Assembly (NCBI RefSeq): GCF_900110145.1
Contig: NZ_FOCP01000004.1
Coordinates: 124,001 to 188,000 of the forward strand
DNA from: Nitrosomonas marina
Lineage (GTDB): Bacteria; Pseudomonadota; Gammaproteobacteria; Burkholderiales; Nitrosomonadaceae
Length of the DNA stretch: 64,000 nucleotides
Reading direction: 5' to 3'
In this document: piece by piece, positions 54,878 to 64,000 of the stretch
Layout of the letters: the number at the start of each line of letters is the position of its first letter
Numbering within the stretch: the stretch's first letter is position 1
The notes under the pieces: model-generated
Seen by the model: the letters and a program-made list of their open reading frames with translations, nothing else
The model's database searches: none
Told to the model about the DNA's origin: nothing
Translations under genes and position numbers: made by a program

Positions 54878-56068
54878 TTAGGCGTAACAACGCAAACGTT
54901 GAGAAAAAGATCTTAATACTTCTATACCGCTTTCTTCGGCACGCTTACACCAGTCTTCCAACTGTTTGACCAGTTCATCTTTGGATGCTGTAGAGCGTTG
55001 CCAAATCTCGATCAATTCTTCTCTCATATTGTAAATTGTATCGAGAGTTTTGGTTTTACTAAGAACTTGACTGAGAGTTTCGCGTTCATGCGCCTGTAGT
55101 GTTTTTGCATCAGCCAGGAGCCAGCGTTTTAGTGTTGATTTATCAATATCGTAATGCGAAATTGACTCTTTCAGATGAACAATCTCTTCTGCAAAGGCAA
55201 CCTTCAGTGATTTTGAATATTTGGCCAGAACTTCATAGCGATGAGAAATTACTGCCTGCAGTGTATCCAGATCACATTGTGTTTTCTCTCTGTTAAATCT
55301 TAACTTGGGCGCAACTTTTTTAACTTTCGCCAGCCCCATCATTTCCAGTAGCCGTATATACAGCCATCCAATATCAAACTCATACCACTTATTTGACAAC
55401 CGGGCAGACGTTGCATACGCATGGTGATTGTTATGCAGCTCTTCACCACCGATCAGAATACCCCATGGCACAATATTGCGACTGGCATCTTCCGCCTGAA
55501 AATTACGATACCCCCAGTAGTGTCCTATACCATTAATTACACCAGCAGCAAAAACCGGCGTCCACATCATTTGAATAGCCCAGATGGTTAACCCAATCGG
55601 ACCAAACAGTATCACATTGATAATCAACATCAATACAATACCTTTTGCGCTGTGTTTACTGTAAATATTCCGTTCAACCCAGTCATCCGGCGTACCATAA
55701 CCGTAGCGTTCCAATGTTTCTTTATTTTTCGATTCAATCCGATATAGTTCTGCACCTTCAGTCAGAACTTTTTTGATACCGTATATCATTGGACTGTGCG
55801 GATCATCCGAAGTCTCGCATTTGGCATGGTGTTTACGATGAATCGCTGTCCATTCTTTTGTCACCATACCAGTAGTCAACCAGAGCCAGAAACGAAAAAA
55901 ATGGCTGGGGATAGGATGAATATCCAGCGCCCTATGGGCTGAATGGCGATGTAAATAAATAGTAATACTGGCAATTGTAATATGCGTTACAACAAGTGTA
56001 ACCACAACATATCCCCACCAAGGCATATCTACAACACCTGAAATTAAATTGAGAAAATCTGAAATCAT
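54878..56068 (-). CDS. Acyl-CoA/acyl-lipid delta-9-type desaturase
   Basis: This 396-residue membrane di-iron enzyme introduces a double bond into acyl chains. Three histidine boxes are present: HRHSAHR (about 40-46), HRKHHAKCE (about 77-85) and ELHNNHHAY (about 209-217). Hydrophobic helices surround them. The C-terminal 150 residues beyond the desaturase domain are charged and helical (KSLKVAFAEEIVHLKE, MREELIEIWQRSTASKDE), longer than in minimal desaturases. The start is the first ATG. A palindrome lies 225 bp upstream. Confidence 0.9.
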   Translation of the reverse strand: MISDFLNLISGVVDMPWWGYVVVTLVVTHITIASITIYLHRHSAHRALDIHPIPSHFFRFWLWLTTGMVTKEWTAIHRKHHAKCETSDDPHSPMIYGIKKVLTEGAELYRIESKNKETLERYGYGTPDDWVERNIYSKHSAKGIVLMLIINVILFGPIGLTIWAIQMMWTPVFAAGVINGIGHYWGYRNFQAEDASRNIVPWGILIGGEELHNNHHAYATSARLSNKWYEFDIGWLYIRLLEMMGLAKVKKVAPKLRFNREKTQCDLDTLQAVISHRYEVLAKYSKSLKVAFAEEIVHLKESISHYDIDKSTLKRWLLADAKTLQAHERETLSQVLSKTKTLDTIYNMREELIEIWQRSTASKDELVKQLEDWCKRAEESGIEVLRSFSQRLRCYA

Positions 56069-56482
56069 AAAAGACCGTCCTTCTTAAAACCTGAATCCTG
56101 TAAACAAGTTGATAATAGAATTATTATAATGAAAAAACTTACTTGTCCAGACACCTGCTGGTTTTTTCTGAAACATGAATTACAGCACAAGCATGGCAAT
56201 TCAAATTATACAAATCCAGTTGTCAACAAGTATTCTTTCTTAATCTTCAATACCTGTAAGCGTATTTAATTTTAATTAAAAACCACATTTCTTCTGTCAA
56301 ACTGATTGACAGATTGATATTTAGCACTCCACATCTTAACACTTTAATGACAGCGACTGTCAAAATTTGTCACATGAATTTAACGTATTCTAAATCCAAT
56401 CCATGGTAAAAGCGAACCTATAATTTAACCAAGTCACTAACAATTCGATCTGCAAAACAGAATCATAAAGCACTGACAATTA
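56069..56482. other. Regulatory region upstream of the desaturase
   Basis: This 414-bp AT-rich gap has no gene. It contains a perfect palindrome, described separately, and repeated TGTCA-type words (TTGTCAACAAG near 56220, CTGTCAAAATTTGTCACA near 56357-56375). It probably holds the desaturase promoter. Confidence 0.4.
56293..56313. promoter_or_regulatory. Perfect palindrome TCTGTCAA-N5-TTGACAGA, possible operator
   Basis: Eight-base arms with a 5-nt spacer (ACTGA) form a 21-bp dyad, the size bound by TetR-type or similar dimeric regulators such as those controlling desaturases in other bacteria. It lies 225 bp before the desaturase ATG. No regulator is adjacent, so the protein that would bind is unknown. 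Confidence 0.35.
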
Positions 56483-57025
56483 TTAAATATGGCATAAACG
56501 CCAACTGCCGGTTGCCAGATCATTCAACGAATAATCACCGATCGCAAACCGAATCAATCTCAATGTCGGGTGCCCAACTGCAGCGGTCATTCGCCGTACC
56601 TGACGGTTTTTTCCTTCGTGTATGACGAGTTTTATCCAGGCCGTAGGAATATGTTTGCGAAAACGTACTGACGGTGTTCTTGGCCACAGATTTTCAGGCA
56701 CACTCATCAGCTCAGCCGTAGCCGGTTGCGTTTTATAATCCTTAATCATCACCCCACGACGCAGTTGCTTTAAAGCGCTTTTGTTTGGAATACCTTCCAC
56801 CTGAGCCCAATATGTTTTGGGCAACTTGTATTTCGGGTGGCTGATCCGGTTTTGCAGACTCCCATCATCAGTTAATAACAACAAACCTTCACTGTCAGCG
56901 TCCAAACGACCAGCTGCATAAAAACCCGACAGGGATATGAAATCCTTTAGCGAACAGTGGCCAGAAACCGCGGTAAACTGACTAACTACCCCATATGGCT
57001 TGTTAAATAATATCAATCGTGACAT
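56483..57025 (-). CDS. rluE: 23S rRNA pseudouridine-2457 synthase (RluE-like)
   Basis: This 180-residue RsuA-family enzyme lacks the S4 domain, as RluE does. It has LFNKPYGVVSQF, the catalytic GRLDADSEGLLLLTDDG (Asp in the RLD motif), KTYWAQVEGIP, and the RluE-like PTAWIKLVIHEGKNRQVRRM and LRLIRFAIGDYSLNDL. ATG 57025 was chosen over an adjoining TTG. Confidence 0.93.
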   Translation of the reverse strand: MSRLILFNKPYGVVSQFTAVSGHCSLKDFISLSGFYAAGRLDADSEGLLLLTDDGSLQNRISHPKYKLPKTYWAQVEGIPNKSALKQLRRGVMIKDYKTQPATAELMSVPENLWPRTPSVRFRKHIPTAWIKLVIHEGKNRQVRRMTAAVGHPTLRLIRFAIGDYSLNDLATGSWRLCHI

Positions 57026-57375
57026 CAAATTGACTACGGCATCTTATCAGCAGCATCGGCAAGCAAAAAAGTCCTTCACATACTCAGAAACAAAGCTGTG
57101 AGCAGGTGTGAAAAAAAACATCTCTACCACAGGTTCAGTTAACAGTAAGAGTAAGCAACAAAAGATTTAGGATTTAGACTTTCACCTGACCCCAGCGTTC
57201 ACACAATATCCCAATCATCACACAATGCGATTGCTGTTCTTTAAAGTCCTCAAATAAAGACTGATAAGACACGAACACCATTGGGAGCGTCATTAGTAAC
57301 CCAAACTGCACTCTTTGTTGCCTGCTCCGTGCCCTCCTACTCGTTCAATTACCGCACCAAATTATAAACAAACGC
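57026..57375. other. Intergenic region with no clear gene
   Basis: About 350 bp without a convincing gene. A 39-codon minus-strand frame (57293-57174; FVSYQSLFEDFKEQQ) has no ribosome site and no known relative, and may be a remnant. No repeat or terminator stands out. Confidence 0.35.
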
Positions 57376-57672
57376 TTACTGTTGCTGAACCTGAAGCGCC
57401 GTATCAGGAGAATATCTGGGCCGCAAAACTAGCACAACCTTTCGTCTGGATGTTGCCCCATGCTTTAGCACGACCTGATTTCGCGGTACACCGAAACATT
57501 TTGCAAGATATTTCACCAGCGCAGCATTTGCTTTGCCTTCAGTCGGTGCAGCCGCTATCTTTATTTTTAACGCATCACCGTGCAACCCAGAAACCTCAGT
57601 CCGTTTCGCTCCAGGCTGTATATACAAAGTTAAAGTACAGTATTGCTTGCTTTCATACTGATACCAGGTCAT
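57376..57672 (-). CDS. DUF167 (YggU) family protein
   Basis: This 98-residue protein has the DUF167 core LTLYIQPGAKRTEVSGLHG, LKIKIAAAPTEGKANAAL and VVLKHGATSRRKVV. The family is small, cytoplasmic and of unknown function. It lies 50 bp downstream of yggT in the proC-yggT-yggU order common in proteobacteria. Confidence 0.92.
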   Translation of the reverse strand: MTWYQYESKQYCTLTLYIQPGAKRTEVSGLHGDALKIKIAAAPTEGKANAALVKYLAKCFGVPRNQVVLKHGATSRRKVVLVLRPRYSPDTALQVQQQ

Positions 57673-57722
57673 ACAAGTTATTAATCACACTATTAATCTG
57701 GCCATGATGAACTGACAGTGTT

Positions 57723-58301
57723 TTAATCAAGTATTGACCTGATTTCCATGTGAACGCCGGCCACCACCATCAGTAACAATTGGATAACAATCAGCACAAA
57801 TAATGGCGAAAGGTCCACATTGGCAATTGGGGGAATACGACGTCGAAAGACAGATAAAAATGGTTGCGTGAATGTATTAAGCAAAGGCGCAATCGGACTA
57901 TAGGGGTTGACCCATGAAATAATCGCCTGGGCTATTATCATGAACAGCACAATATAGAGCGTCATCTTGATAATTTCGACCATTCCCAGCAAACCCATCA
58001 CGGTTCCCGCAGAAATCATATTTGAGCCGAATTCAAATCCCTGATACAAATACACGGTTGAGATAATAATGCACTCTAACAACCACGCCAGAACCAGTGT
58101 AGACAAGTCCAGTCCTTTCCAGCCGGGTATCATACGACGAGCAGGCCGTACAATAAAATCTGTTACCGCTATCAAAAACTGCACAATATTGTTGTAATAT
58201 GGAACCCGTAACAACTGAAAATAAAAACGAAGCAATAACGCCAGGGAGAAAAGACCTAAAATCGTATCTATCAGGAAAATTATAATCTGGTTAGTCATCA
58301 T
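57723..58301 (-). CDS. YggT family membrane protein
   Basis: This 192-residue inner-membrane protein has two YggT repeats (about 5-85 and 100-185), each with RPARRMIPGWKGLDLSTL or FRRRIPPIANVDLSPLFV motifs after helical pairs. YggT proteins have been linked to osmotic stress and division, with no firm mechanism. It stands between proC and the DUF167 gene on the same strand. Confidence 0.92.
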   Translation of the reverse strand: MMTNQIIIFLIDTILGLFSLALLLRFYFQLLRVPYYNNIVQFLIAVTDFIVRPARRMIPGWKGLDLSTLVLAWLLECIIISTVYLYQGFEFGSNMISAGTVMGLLGMVEIIKMTLYIVLFMIIAQAIISWVNPYSPIAPLLNTFTQPFLSVFRRRIPPIANVDLSPLFVLIVIQLLLMVVAGVHMEIRSILD

Positions 58302-58366
58302 TCGTTCCCTTTAATTGTTATTTGCGGTTGCATACACACTGCTCTCATTATTTATCTGATATCAAG

Positions 58367-59197
58367 CTATTGTTTACCGAATTCATCACTCATCTCGCGT
58401 GAACGTGTATTGGCAGCAAAAACTGCAGCAATAATTCTGTTTTTTAGATCGTCTGCATCCATTGTTGCTATTGCCTGTTCCGTGGTTCCACCTTTCGATG
58501 TAACCCGTGCCCGCAATGCAGCCACATCATCATCTCCTGCGTTTGCAAGTTTGATAGCTCCCTGAAATGTCAACAATGAAAGCTTTCGTGCCTCTTCCTT
58601 ACTTAATCCTAATTTTATCCCTGCTGTCTGCATGGATTCAATAAAATAAAACACATATGCCGGCCCGCTACCGGAAATCGCCGTGATGGTATGCAACATG
58701 TCCTCGTCATCCACCCATAACGTCGTACCAACTGAATGCATGATAGACTCGGCAGTGCGTTTATCCTGATCATTGACTTCTGACGCAGCATACAGTCCGG
58801 TTACACCGGCTCCGACGAGAGAAGGTGTATTGGGCATGGCGCGCACAACCCGCTGATAACCACCCAGCCATCTTATTAAATCCGAACTGCGAATACCCGC
58901 CGCTATTGATATCACCAATTGCCGATCCAGCAATCCTTTCATTCGTTGAGCCAACTCCTGCAACTGCTGCGGTTTAACCGCAAGCACAATTACATGAGAG
59001 TCACTGTTTTGCGTATCTGATGCAAGACCATCGATCATATCTGCTACAGCTGCAATGCCAAACGTAGCTTGTATTCTGGCACGGACTTCTTCATTAATCT
59101 CAATCACATCGATCTGTTCAGTGGAAAAATCCTGTTTCAACAGTCCGCTAATCAAGGCGGACGCCATATTACCGCCACCAATAAATGTTATTTTCAT
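58367..59197 (-). CDS. proC: Pyrroline-5-carboxylate reductase
   Basis: ProC reduces pyrroline-5-carboxylate to proline with NAD(P)H. The 276-residue protein has the nucleotide-binding FIGGGNMASALISGLL, VLAVKPQQL, RAMPNTPSLVGAGVTGL and the catalytic C-terminal ITAISGSGPAYVFYFIESM. It opens the proC-yggT-yggU set. Confidence 0.96.
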   Translation of the reverse strand: MKITFIGGGNMASALISGLLKQDFSTEQIDVIEINEEVRARIQATFGIAAVADMIDGLASDTQNSDSHVIVLAVKPQQLQELAQRMKGLLDRQLVISIAAGIRSSDLIRWLGGYQRVVRAMPNTPSLVGAGVTGLYAASEVNDQDKRTAESIMHSVGTTLWVDDEDMLHTITAISGSGPAYVFYFIESMQTAGIKLGLSKEEARKLSLLTFQGAIKLANAGDDDVAALRARVTSKGGTTEQAIATMDADDLKNRIIAAVFAANTRSREMSDEFGKQ

Positions 59198-59265
59198 TAT
59201 CCGTTTTCGTAAAAGTTAAAAAGAGTTGTACGCTTGATCTTTTTAAAACAGCGGTAGAATACGTT

Positions 59266-60144
59266 CTACGACTTTTGACAAACCGGGCAGTAAAAACTGG
59301 ATCGTTGCACCTGCTTAATCTGCTTTATCTGCTCGCCACAGTGTCTGCAGGGCATTCCCGTACGACCATATACCCAATACTGCTGCTGAAAGTAACCCGG
59401 AGTTCCATCACTATTGACAAAATCGCGCAAACTGCTGCCGCCAGCCTCTATCGCTTTATGCAATACGGATTTCACATTTTGCACAAGTTTCTCGTATCGT
59501 GAAAGTCCTATTCTGCCAGCAGCCGTTCGCGGATTTATCTTCGCATGAAATAGCGCTTCATTGGCATAGATGTTTCCCACGCCAACAACCACCTGATTAT
59601 TCATTAATAATGCTTTAATAGTTGTTTTACGACCTCGCGATAACTGGTATAGATATACTGCGCTGAAATGGTCGCCGAGCGGCTCAGGCCCCAGATGACT
59701 TAATAATGGATGTTGATCAACACAGTCTGGTTGCCACAAAATAGCACCAAATCGACGCGGATCTTTGAACCGCAGTACGCTGCCGCCTACCAGAATCAAA
59801 TCAAAATGATCATGTTTGCCTGGAGAATATCCGTATTCCATTCTTTCTAATTTCGCCGAAGCTTCTGTTACTTCTTCTAGCGTTTGATTATCGGCTTGCA
59901 GCATCCTTAAACTGCCAGACATACCCAGATGAATAATCAAAGTGCCCATGTCAAAATTAAGCAAAAGATATTTCGCTCGTCTTTTTACTGTAACCACTTC
60001 CCGGCCTTGCAGTTGATACGGCAATTCTTTGGGAATCGGCCAGCGCAGCTTTGGCTGCCGGATAATGACTTGTGAAATACGCCGTCCCTCCAGATATGGC
60101 GCTATACCCATACGCGTAACCTCAACTTCGGGTAATTCTGGCAT
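59266..60144 (-). CDS. mutM: Formamidopyrimidine-DNA glycosylase
   Basis: MutM (Fpg) excises 8-oxoguanine and cleaves the strand. Its N-terminus is the catalytic PELPEVE (Pro after Met removal). The H2TH region has [17 protein letters not shown], and the C-terminal zinc finger is CRHCGEQ...YCPVC, with the terminal QKS after the last Cys. At 292 residues it is slightly longer than usual. It follows the Gld-type operon by about 40 bp on the same strand and could be read through from it. Confidence 0.96.
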   Translation of the reverse strand: MPELPEVEVTRMGIAPYLEGRRISQVIIRQPKLRWPIPKELPYQLQGREVVTVKRRAKYLLLNFDMGTLIIHLGMSGSLRMLQADNQTLEEVTEASAKLERMEYGYSPGKHDHFDLILVGGSVLRFKDPRRFGAILWQPDCVDQHPLLSHLGPEPLGDHFSAVYLYQLSRGRKTTIKALLMNNQVVVGVGNIYANEALFHAKINPRTAAGRIGLSRYEKLVQNVKSVLHKAIEAGGSSLRDFVNSDGTPGYFQQQYWVYGRTGMPCRHCGEQIKQIKQVQRSSFYCPVCQKS

Positions 60145-60183
60145 AATAAATTGCCTGTTACAGGTTCTGCATTTTCTTCCGGA

Positions 60184-61032
60184 TTACTCCTGCCCGATAC
60201 CAGCAGGATTTAGCAATTGCCGGCTTACTGAATCTGGAAACAAATAACCAATCTGTTCGTTTGCGCGGTAAAATACCACTCCGGCATCATAATCGACTGC
60301 TGTGATGACAACGTTTCGTCCATCCTTAAAATCAATTTTTGCAACCACCTTGTCATCAGAATCATGCGGCTTAACCATCAATTCGATAGCCCGGCTATCG
60401 TGCCATAGTTGAACCCAGCGTTCGAGTGTTTCATCATTCTGATCGATTGCTTCTGCGGGATCAATCTGCCAGGTACCGTTTTGATAGTTAACCGACATAC
60501 CATTCAATTCAAACCTGACCGGCAGTTCATCATCTGACATCAGCGTTGAATTAATCAATTCCAACGGATTCAGGGGTATCCATATAGCGTACCGCGGAGA
60601 CACCAGATACACATCGTCATTGATAGCCAGATACTGCTCATTCGTAACTGGTGCAAACCCACCAAAAGCAAAGTAATCGTCATCTATATACAATTCGATT
60701 ACAGGTTGATCCAGGTTGAAGCGCTCAACGTCTTTTAATGGAAAGCGTTGCCGACTGTTTGCAGTCAACACATTCAAAAGCTTCTCTATAGCTGTGACAT
60801 CTGCCCGGGCAAAAACCGGTGCCACCATATGCCAGCCATCCACCATTCGCTTAAGTTCGATTTCCTGTTCTTGCCGCACAATACGAATTGATTGCACGGA
60901 TTCAGATGTACGTATGGAAACCTGGAACGTTTCATCATTTTCGGACTGAAATTGCGGTGTCAAATAAAGAAAAAATGCCAGTCCCACAATGGTCGCCAGC
61001 ATAATCAGGTTAATCTGTGAATGATACGTCAT
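60184..61032 (-). CDS. DUF4340 domain protein of the Gld-type exporter operon
   Basis: This 282-residue protein has one N-terminal membrane helix (LIMLATIVGLAFFLYLTPQF) and a beta-rich periplasmic body, fitting DUF4340: IVRQEQEIELKRMVDGWHMVAPV, LNVLTANSRQRFPLKDVERFNL and the LINSTLMSDDEL segment. It lies 15 bp after the GldG-like gene, last of four. DUF4340 proteins usually accompany this exporter; their role is unknown. Confidence 0.82.
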   Translation of the reverse strand: MTYHSQINLIMLATIVGLAFFLYLTPQFQSENDETFQVSIRTSESVQSIRIVRQEQEIELKRMVDGWHMVAPVFARADVTAIEKLLNVLTANSRQRFPLKDVERFNLDQPVIELYIDDDYFAFGGFAPVTNEQYLAINDDVYLVSPRYAIWIPLNPLELINSTLMSDDELPVRFELNGMSVNYQNGTWQIDPAEAIDQNDETLERWVQLWHDSRAIELMVKPHDSDDKVVAKIDFKDGRNVVITAVDYDAGVVFYRANEQIGYLFPDSVSRQLLNPAGIGQE

Positions 61033-61047
61033 AGTATTTGTTGACTG

Positions 61048-62403
61048 TTACGTCATTTTTTTCCTGCGCCACCAGATGATGACGCCGCATAGCAAAAATA
61101 CAAAAGGGAGGACAAGCAAAAAGAAAACAACAATCACAGTCAGTTCGAAATCGGTCAATATCAGATGACTATCCAGCGTCGCGCGCGGTTGAATGGTGAT
61201 CATTTCTTCATCGCCCGACAGCCAGTTGAAAAGATTAATCCCAAAATCCAGATTATTTCCGTTACCCAGATACATGTTGGCCAGAAAATGACCACTGCCC
61301 ACGACGATCACCCGTTGCTCCCGGTCATTGGCAAAACGCGACAGCGCAACCGCGATCGTTACCGGACCAGCCGCGTCTTCCTGCGGGTTGAACGTATAGT
61401 CATCATCAGAACCATGTTTTACCCAGCCATTATGGGCTACATCGACAAGTGGAACAACGCGCCATTTTTCGTTCTCAACAAAATTGATCTGTCGCGCGAA
61501 AGGAAAAACTGTTATGTAATTAAATCCATGTGTGATCGCATGTTTTCCATAACCGGTTCCCAGCGCAAACGTAACGGGCGCCTTTAGCTGCTCAGCCTGC
61601 GGGTCGATAACCACGCCCGGCGTCAAAATCAAATGCAGTTTTTCGGCCAATGGCATTAGTCCCCGCAATGATTCGCGATCAATCAGCCACAATAAATTTC
61701 CGCCGTTATCAATATATTCGAGCAGCTTGTCTACCTCACCAGGCAGCAATTCAGTCTGTGGCGAAGCAATCAGCAACATATCGGTATCAATCGGAATATC
61801 AGGTGTCACCGTAAGATTCAGCGTCTCGCTGACAAACCCATTCACTTGCAGTTGCCGCCCAAACTCACCCAAGTCATAGTTGGCCATGCCGTCCAGACCA
61901 CGTTCCCCATGACCAGTTAGCGCCAGAATGAGCTTTTCCTGCGGGCGTGACAGTCTCAGAAGCGTCTGCGTGAATACCTGCTCATTGATTGTTGTCAAAC
62001 GCGCCTGCTTGTTCTGATATTCAATGACCAACTCTCCATTGACTTGCACACCGGCCTCTCTGGCTAAATCCGGATGTTCGGCCGGGTCTATAAACGTCAA
62101 TGAAATATCAGGTTTGATACGCTGATATAGCTGTATAAAGTTATGAATAATTTCCCGCACATCGCCAAATTCCACATGCTGCTCTGTAACGTATGCAGTT
62201 ATATGCACAGGCGCAGTCATTTTTTCAAGAATTCCAATGCTGGTCTGGCTCAATGTATTACGGCCATTCTGACTGACATCCCACTGCGAGCGTATCTCCG
62301 TTGCCAGAAAACCCAGCAAAATAAACAACAGCAGCAGCAAAAACACAAAAACGCCGTGCTGTATTTTTAATTGAAAACGTAAGGATTTATTTGTGCGCAT
62401 CAA
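61048..62403 (-). CDS. GldG-like ABC transporter accessory protein
   Basis: This 451-residue protein has an N-terminal helix (HGVFVFLLLLLFILLGFLA), a large periplasmic domain with LILALTGHGERGLDG and LLIASPQTELLPGEVDKLLEYIDNGGNLLWLIDR-type segments, and a C-terminal helix with a basic tail (LPFVFLLCGVIIWWRRKK). This is the GldG/DUF7088 layout. In Bacteroidetes GldG works with GldA and GldF in gliding; in proteobacteria the same trio exists without gliding, with unknown cargo. Confidence 0.85.
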   Translation of the reverse strand: MMRTNKSLRFQLKIQHGVFVFLLLLLFILLGFLATEIRSQWDVSQNGRNTLSQTSIGILEKMTAPVHITAYVTEQHVEFGDVREIIHNFIQLYQRIKPDISLTFIDPAEHPDLAREAGVQVNGELVIEYQNKQARLTTINEQVFTQTLLRLSRPQEKLILALTGHGERGLDGMANYDLGEFGRQLQVNGFVSETLNLTVTPDIPIDTDMLLIASPQTELLPGEVDKLLEYIDNGGNLLWLIDRESLRGLMPLAEKLHLILTPGVVIDPQAEQLKAPVTFALGTGYGKHAITHGFNYITVFPFARQINFVENEKWRVVPLVDVAHNGWVKHGSDDDYTFNPQEDAAGPVTIAVALSRFANDREQRVIVVGSGHFLANMYLGNGNNLDFGINLFNWLSGDEEMITIQPRATLDSHLILTDFELTVIVVFFLLVLPFVFLLCGVIIWWRRKKMT

Positions 62404-62469
62404 TGTTGCAAATCAAAATGGCTATCGTGGCCGTCGTTTTCGGTTACTTGCTTGTGATCAGGTATCCCA

Positions 62470-63213
62470 TTATCCATGCAATCGCTCACCATCCATGCGT
62501 CGAATGGTCAGCACCAGGAAAAACACGGTAAACAATGTACAATATACCAGACTGTAGGTATCCACCAACCCATTATTAAACAGTTCGAATTGCTTGAAAA
62601 TCGAAAAATAGTAGATCCAGCCTTCATGATCGCTGATAACGAGATCTACCATCCAGAAACCCAGCATTACAGCCAGCATGCCGATAGCGGCAACCACTGG
62701 TTGTATGGTCAGGCTGGAAATATAGAGCCCCAGCGCGACAAAACAGCAAATTAACAAAAACAGCCCCAATGCTCCACTGATTAGCAGACCCCAATCCAAT
62801 GTTCCGCCTGCAAGCAGCGTAAGAAACATCGATACGATCAAGCTGACAACACCCAGAAAAAAAACAGTAAGCCCTAGAAACTTTCCTAAAACGATTTCAG
62901 TGATTGACACAGGTGCTGAAAGCAGCAATGTGAGTGTATTATTTTTTCGTTCTTCTGCGAACTGCCGCATCGTCAATAAAGGTACCATCAATAGCAGTAC
63001 AACGGCAGATAACGCAAAAACAGGCGTGACGATTATCTCAGTAAAACCCGGTGGATTGGCAATTTGCATTAACTGGGGCTGTAGTTGCAAAAAAGCATCC
63101 AGACGCCCCAAAAAGAACCAGGCAAACAGTAATTGCACAGATGTCAGCAACAGCCAGGCCAACGGCGAACAAAACATCATGTACAACTCTTTACGCGCTA
63201 TAGTAAAAATCAT
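62470..63213 (-). CDS. ABC transporter permease, GldF-like
   Basis: This 247-residue protein has about six helices, including LAWLLLTSVQLLFAWFFLG and the ABC-2 core VLLLMVPLLTMRQFAEERKNNTLTLLLSAPV, with the cytoplasmic coupling segment RQFAEERKNNTL typical of ABC-2 and GldF permeases. It lies 12 bp after the ATPase and is followed by the GldG-like gene, so the four genes form one operon. Confidence 0.9.
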   Translation of the reverse strand: MIFTIARKELYMMFCSPLAWLLLTSVQLLFAWFFLGRLDAFLQLQPQLMQIANPPGFTEIIVTPVFALSAVVLLLMVPLLTMRQFAEERKNNTLTLLLSAPVSITEIVLGKFLGLTVFFLGVVSLIVSMFLTLLAGGTLDWGLLISGALGLFLLICCFVALGLYISSLTIQPVVAAIGMLAVMLGFWMVDLVISDHEGWIYYFSIFKQFELFNNGLVDTYSLVYCTLFTVFFLVLTIRRMDGERLHG

Positions 63214-63225
63214 ACCGTTATGAAT

Positions 63226-63975
63226 TCAGTGAGTTGTTGTTAGCGTATTTTGCGTCAAACGGGTAAATTCCGCTTCCAGATCAGCGCCTTTCTGCTTGAA
63301 ATCTGCCAACATTTCATTCAGAACCATGCGTCCTTCATGCATGATCTGCACCCGGTCGCAAACACTTTCAACTTCAGACAAAATATGCGTTGAAAGAATC
63401 ACGCTGCGCGATTCACCAAGATCCCGGATTAATGTGCGCATTTCTCGCATTTGATTAGGATCGAGCCCAACCGTCGGCTCGTCAAGAATAATGATGTCCG
63501 GCTCGTGGATAATCGCCTGCGCGATACCCACTCGTTGCTGCAATCCTTTTGACAAATTACCTATCAGATATCTACTCCGGTCAGTCAAACCACAACGTTT
63601 TTTAGCCTCTTCAACCGCCTGCGCAATGCACTGTTTTTCTATACGGTGAAGACGCGCGGCAAAGCGCAGATATTCATTCACCGTCATATCAAAATACAAT
63701 GGAGGCATCTCAGGCAAATACCCGATATGCGCCTTGGCTTTTTGAGGCTCATCCAGCAAATCAACGCCACAAACTTCAATACTTCCACCGCTTGGAGCAA
63801 GATTACCTGTAATCATCCGCAACGTCGTCGTTTTGCCGGCTCCATTTGGCCCTAGCAATCCCAGCACCTCACCTTTTCTAAGCTGTAACGTTAAATCCCG
63901 AACGACTGCCCGCGTACCGTAGAACCGCTGAATATGTTGCGCCGAAAGCGTCAGGCACTCGCGTTCTTCTGCCAT
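63226..63975 (-). CDS. ABC transporter ATP-binding protein, GldA-like
   Basis: This 249-residue ATPase has Walker A GPNGAGKTT (about 39-47), Q-loop YLPEMPPLY, the signature LSKGLQQRVGIAQAI, Walker B IIILDEPTVGLDP and H-loop STHILSEVE. ATG 63975 has GGGAGAG 7 nt upstream; an ATG two codons earlier is too close to it. It is the first visible gene of the exporter operon near the window edge, so more genes may precede it. Confidence 0.93.
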   Translation of the reverse strand: MAEERECLTLSAQHIQRFYGTRAVVRDLTLQLRKGEVLGLLGPNGAGKTTTLRMITGNLAPSGGSIEVCGVDLLDEPQKAKAHIGYLPEMPPLYFDMTVNEYLRFAARLHRIEKQCIAQAVEEAKKRCGLTDRSRYLIGNLSKGLQQRVGIAQAIIHEPDIIILDEPTVGLDPNQMREMRTLIRDLGESRSVILSTHILSEVESVCDRVQIMHEGRMVLNEMLADFKQKGADLEAEFTRLTQNTLTTTH

Positions 63976-64000
63976 TGGCATACTCTCCCAAAGTAAAACA

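Noticed and set aside
57174..57293. 39-residue minus-strand frame between rluE and the DUF167 gene
   Set aside because: No ribosome site, no known relative; kept only as a note in the intergenic entry.

Overview
The window looks like a chromosomal segment of a betaproteobacterium, most plausibly of the Nitrosomonas/Nitrosomonadales type. This is inferred from gene content and order (rubredoxin | thiD-thiE-hemL, rlmH-maf-rng, alaA-hom-thrC, rpe-gph-trpE, a di-haem cytochrome c4, a polar flagellin with cheY/cheZ) and a moderate GC content. No ammonia-oxidation gene lies in the window, so the genus is a guess.

Layout. The left end (1-4 kb) is accessory DNA: a 3' fragment of tRNA-Asn that looks like an integration scar, a flavin reductase, an alpha/beta-hydrolase next to an unrecognised protein, about 1 kb of eroded sequence and a deleted IS5-type transposase. 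From 4 to 7 kb come an APC permease and the Mg2+ channel MgtE. At 7.3-11.7 kb is an Anbu-centred cluster: an alpha-E protein, a circularly permuted ATP-grasp ligase, the proteasome-like peptidase Anbu and a zinc metallopeptidase. At 11.9-18.2 kb a sensor kinase and a REC-PAS-GGDEF-EAL protein sit beside a flagellin whose variable domain is a zinc metallopeptidase (HEMVH ... EGTAE), a flagellinolysin-type enzyme that would make the filament proteolytic.

From 18.4 to 33 kb most genes are housekeeping: alaA-hom-thrC, the AsmA-MutY-FTHF cyclo-ligase run, Rof, an OmpA-like lipoprotein, rpe-gph-trpE and apaG. Among them are a LicD-like/cytidylyltransferase fusion and a small RTX protein. At 33-36.3 kb is a second accessory patch: a frameshifted and deleted Na+/Pi cotransporter pseudogene and three or four unrecognised membrane or secreted proteins. 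From 36.5 to 51.8 kb come efp, an RsmI-like methylase, gloA, rubredoxin, thiD-thiE-hemL, cytochrome c4, a SPOR-like protein, map, rph-rdgB, the YbaL antiporter, an APH/AAA fusion and rlmH-maf-rng. From 51.8 to 64 kb come cheY-cheZ with an extended CheZ, an EamA transporter, an acyl-CoA desaturase, rluE, yggU-yggT-proC, mutM, and a Gld-type ABC exporter operon (ATPase, permease, GldG-like, DUF4340) running off the right end.

The most interesting pieces are the metallopeptidase flagellin beside its c-di-GMP signalling pair, and the Anbu/ATP-grasp/alpha-E/metallopeptidase cluster, whose physiological role is unknown.
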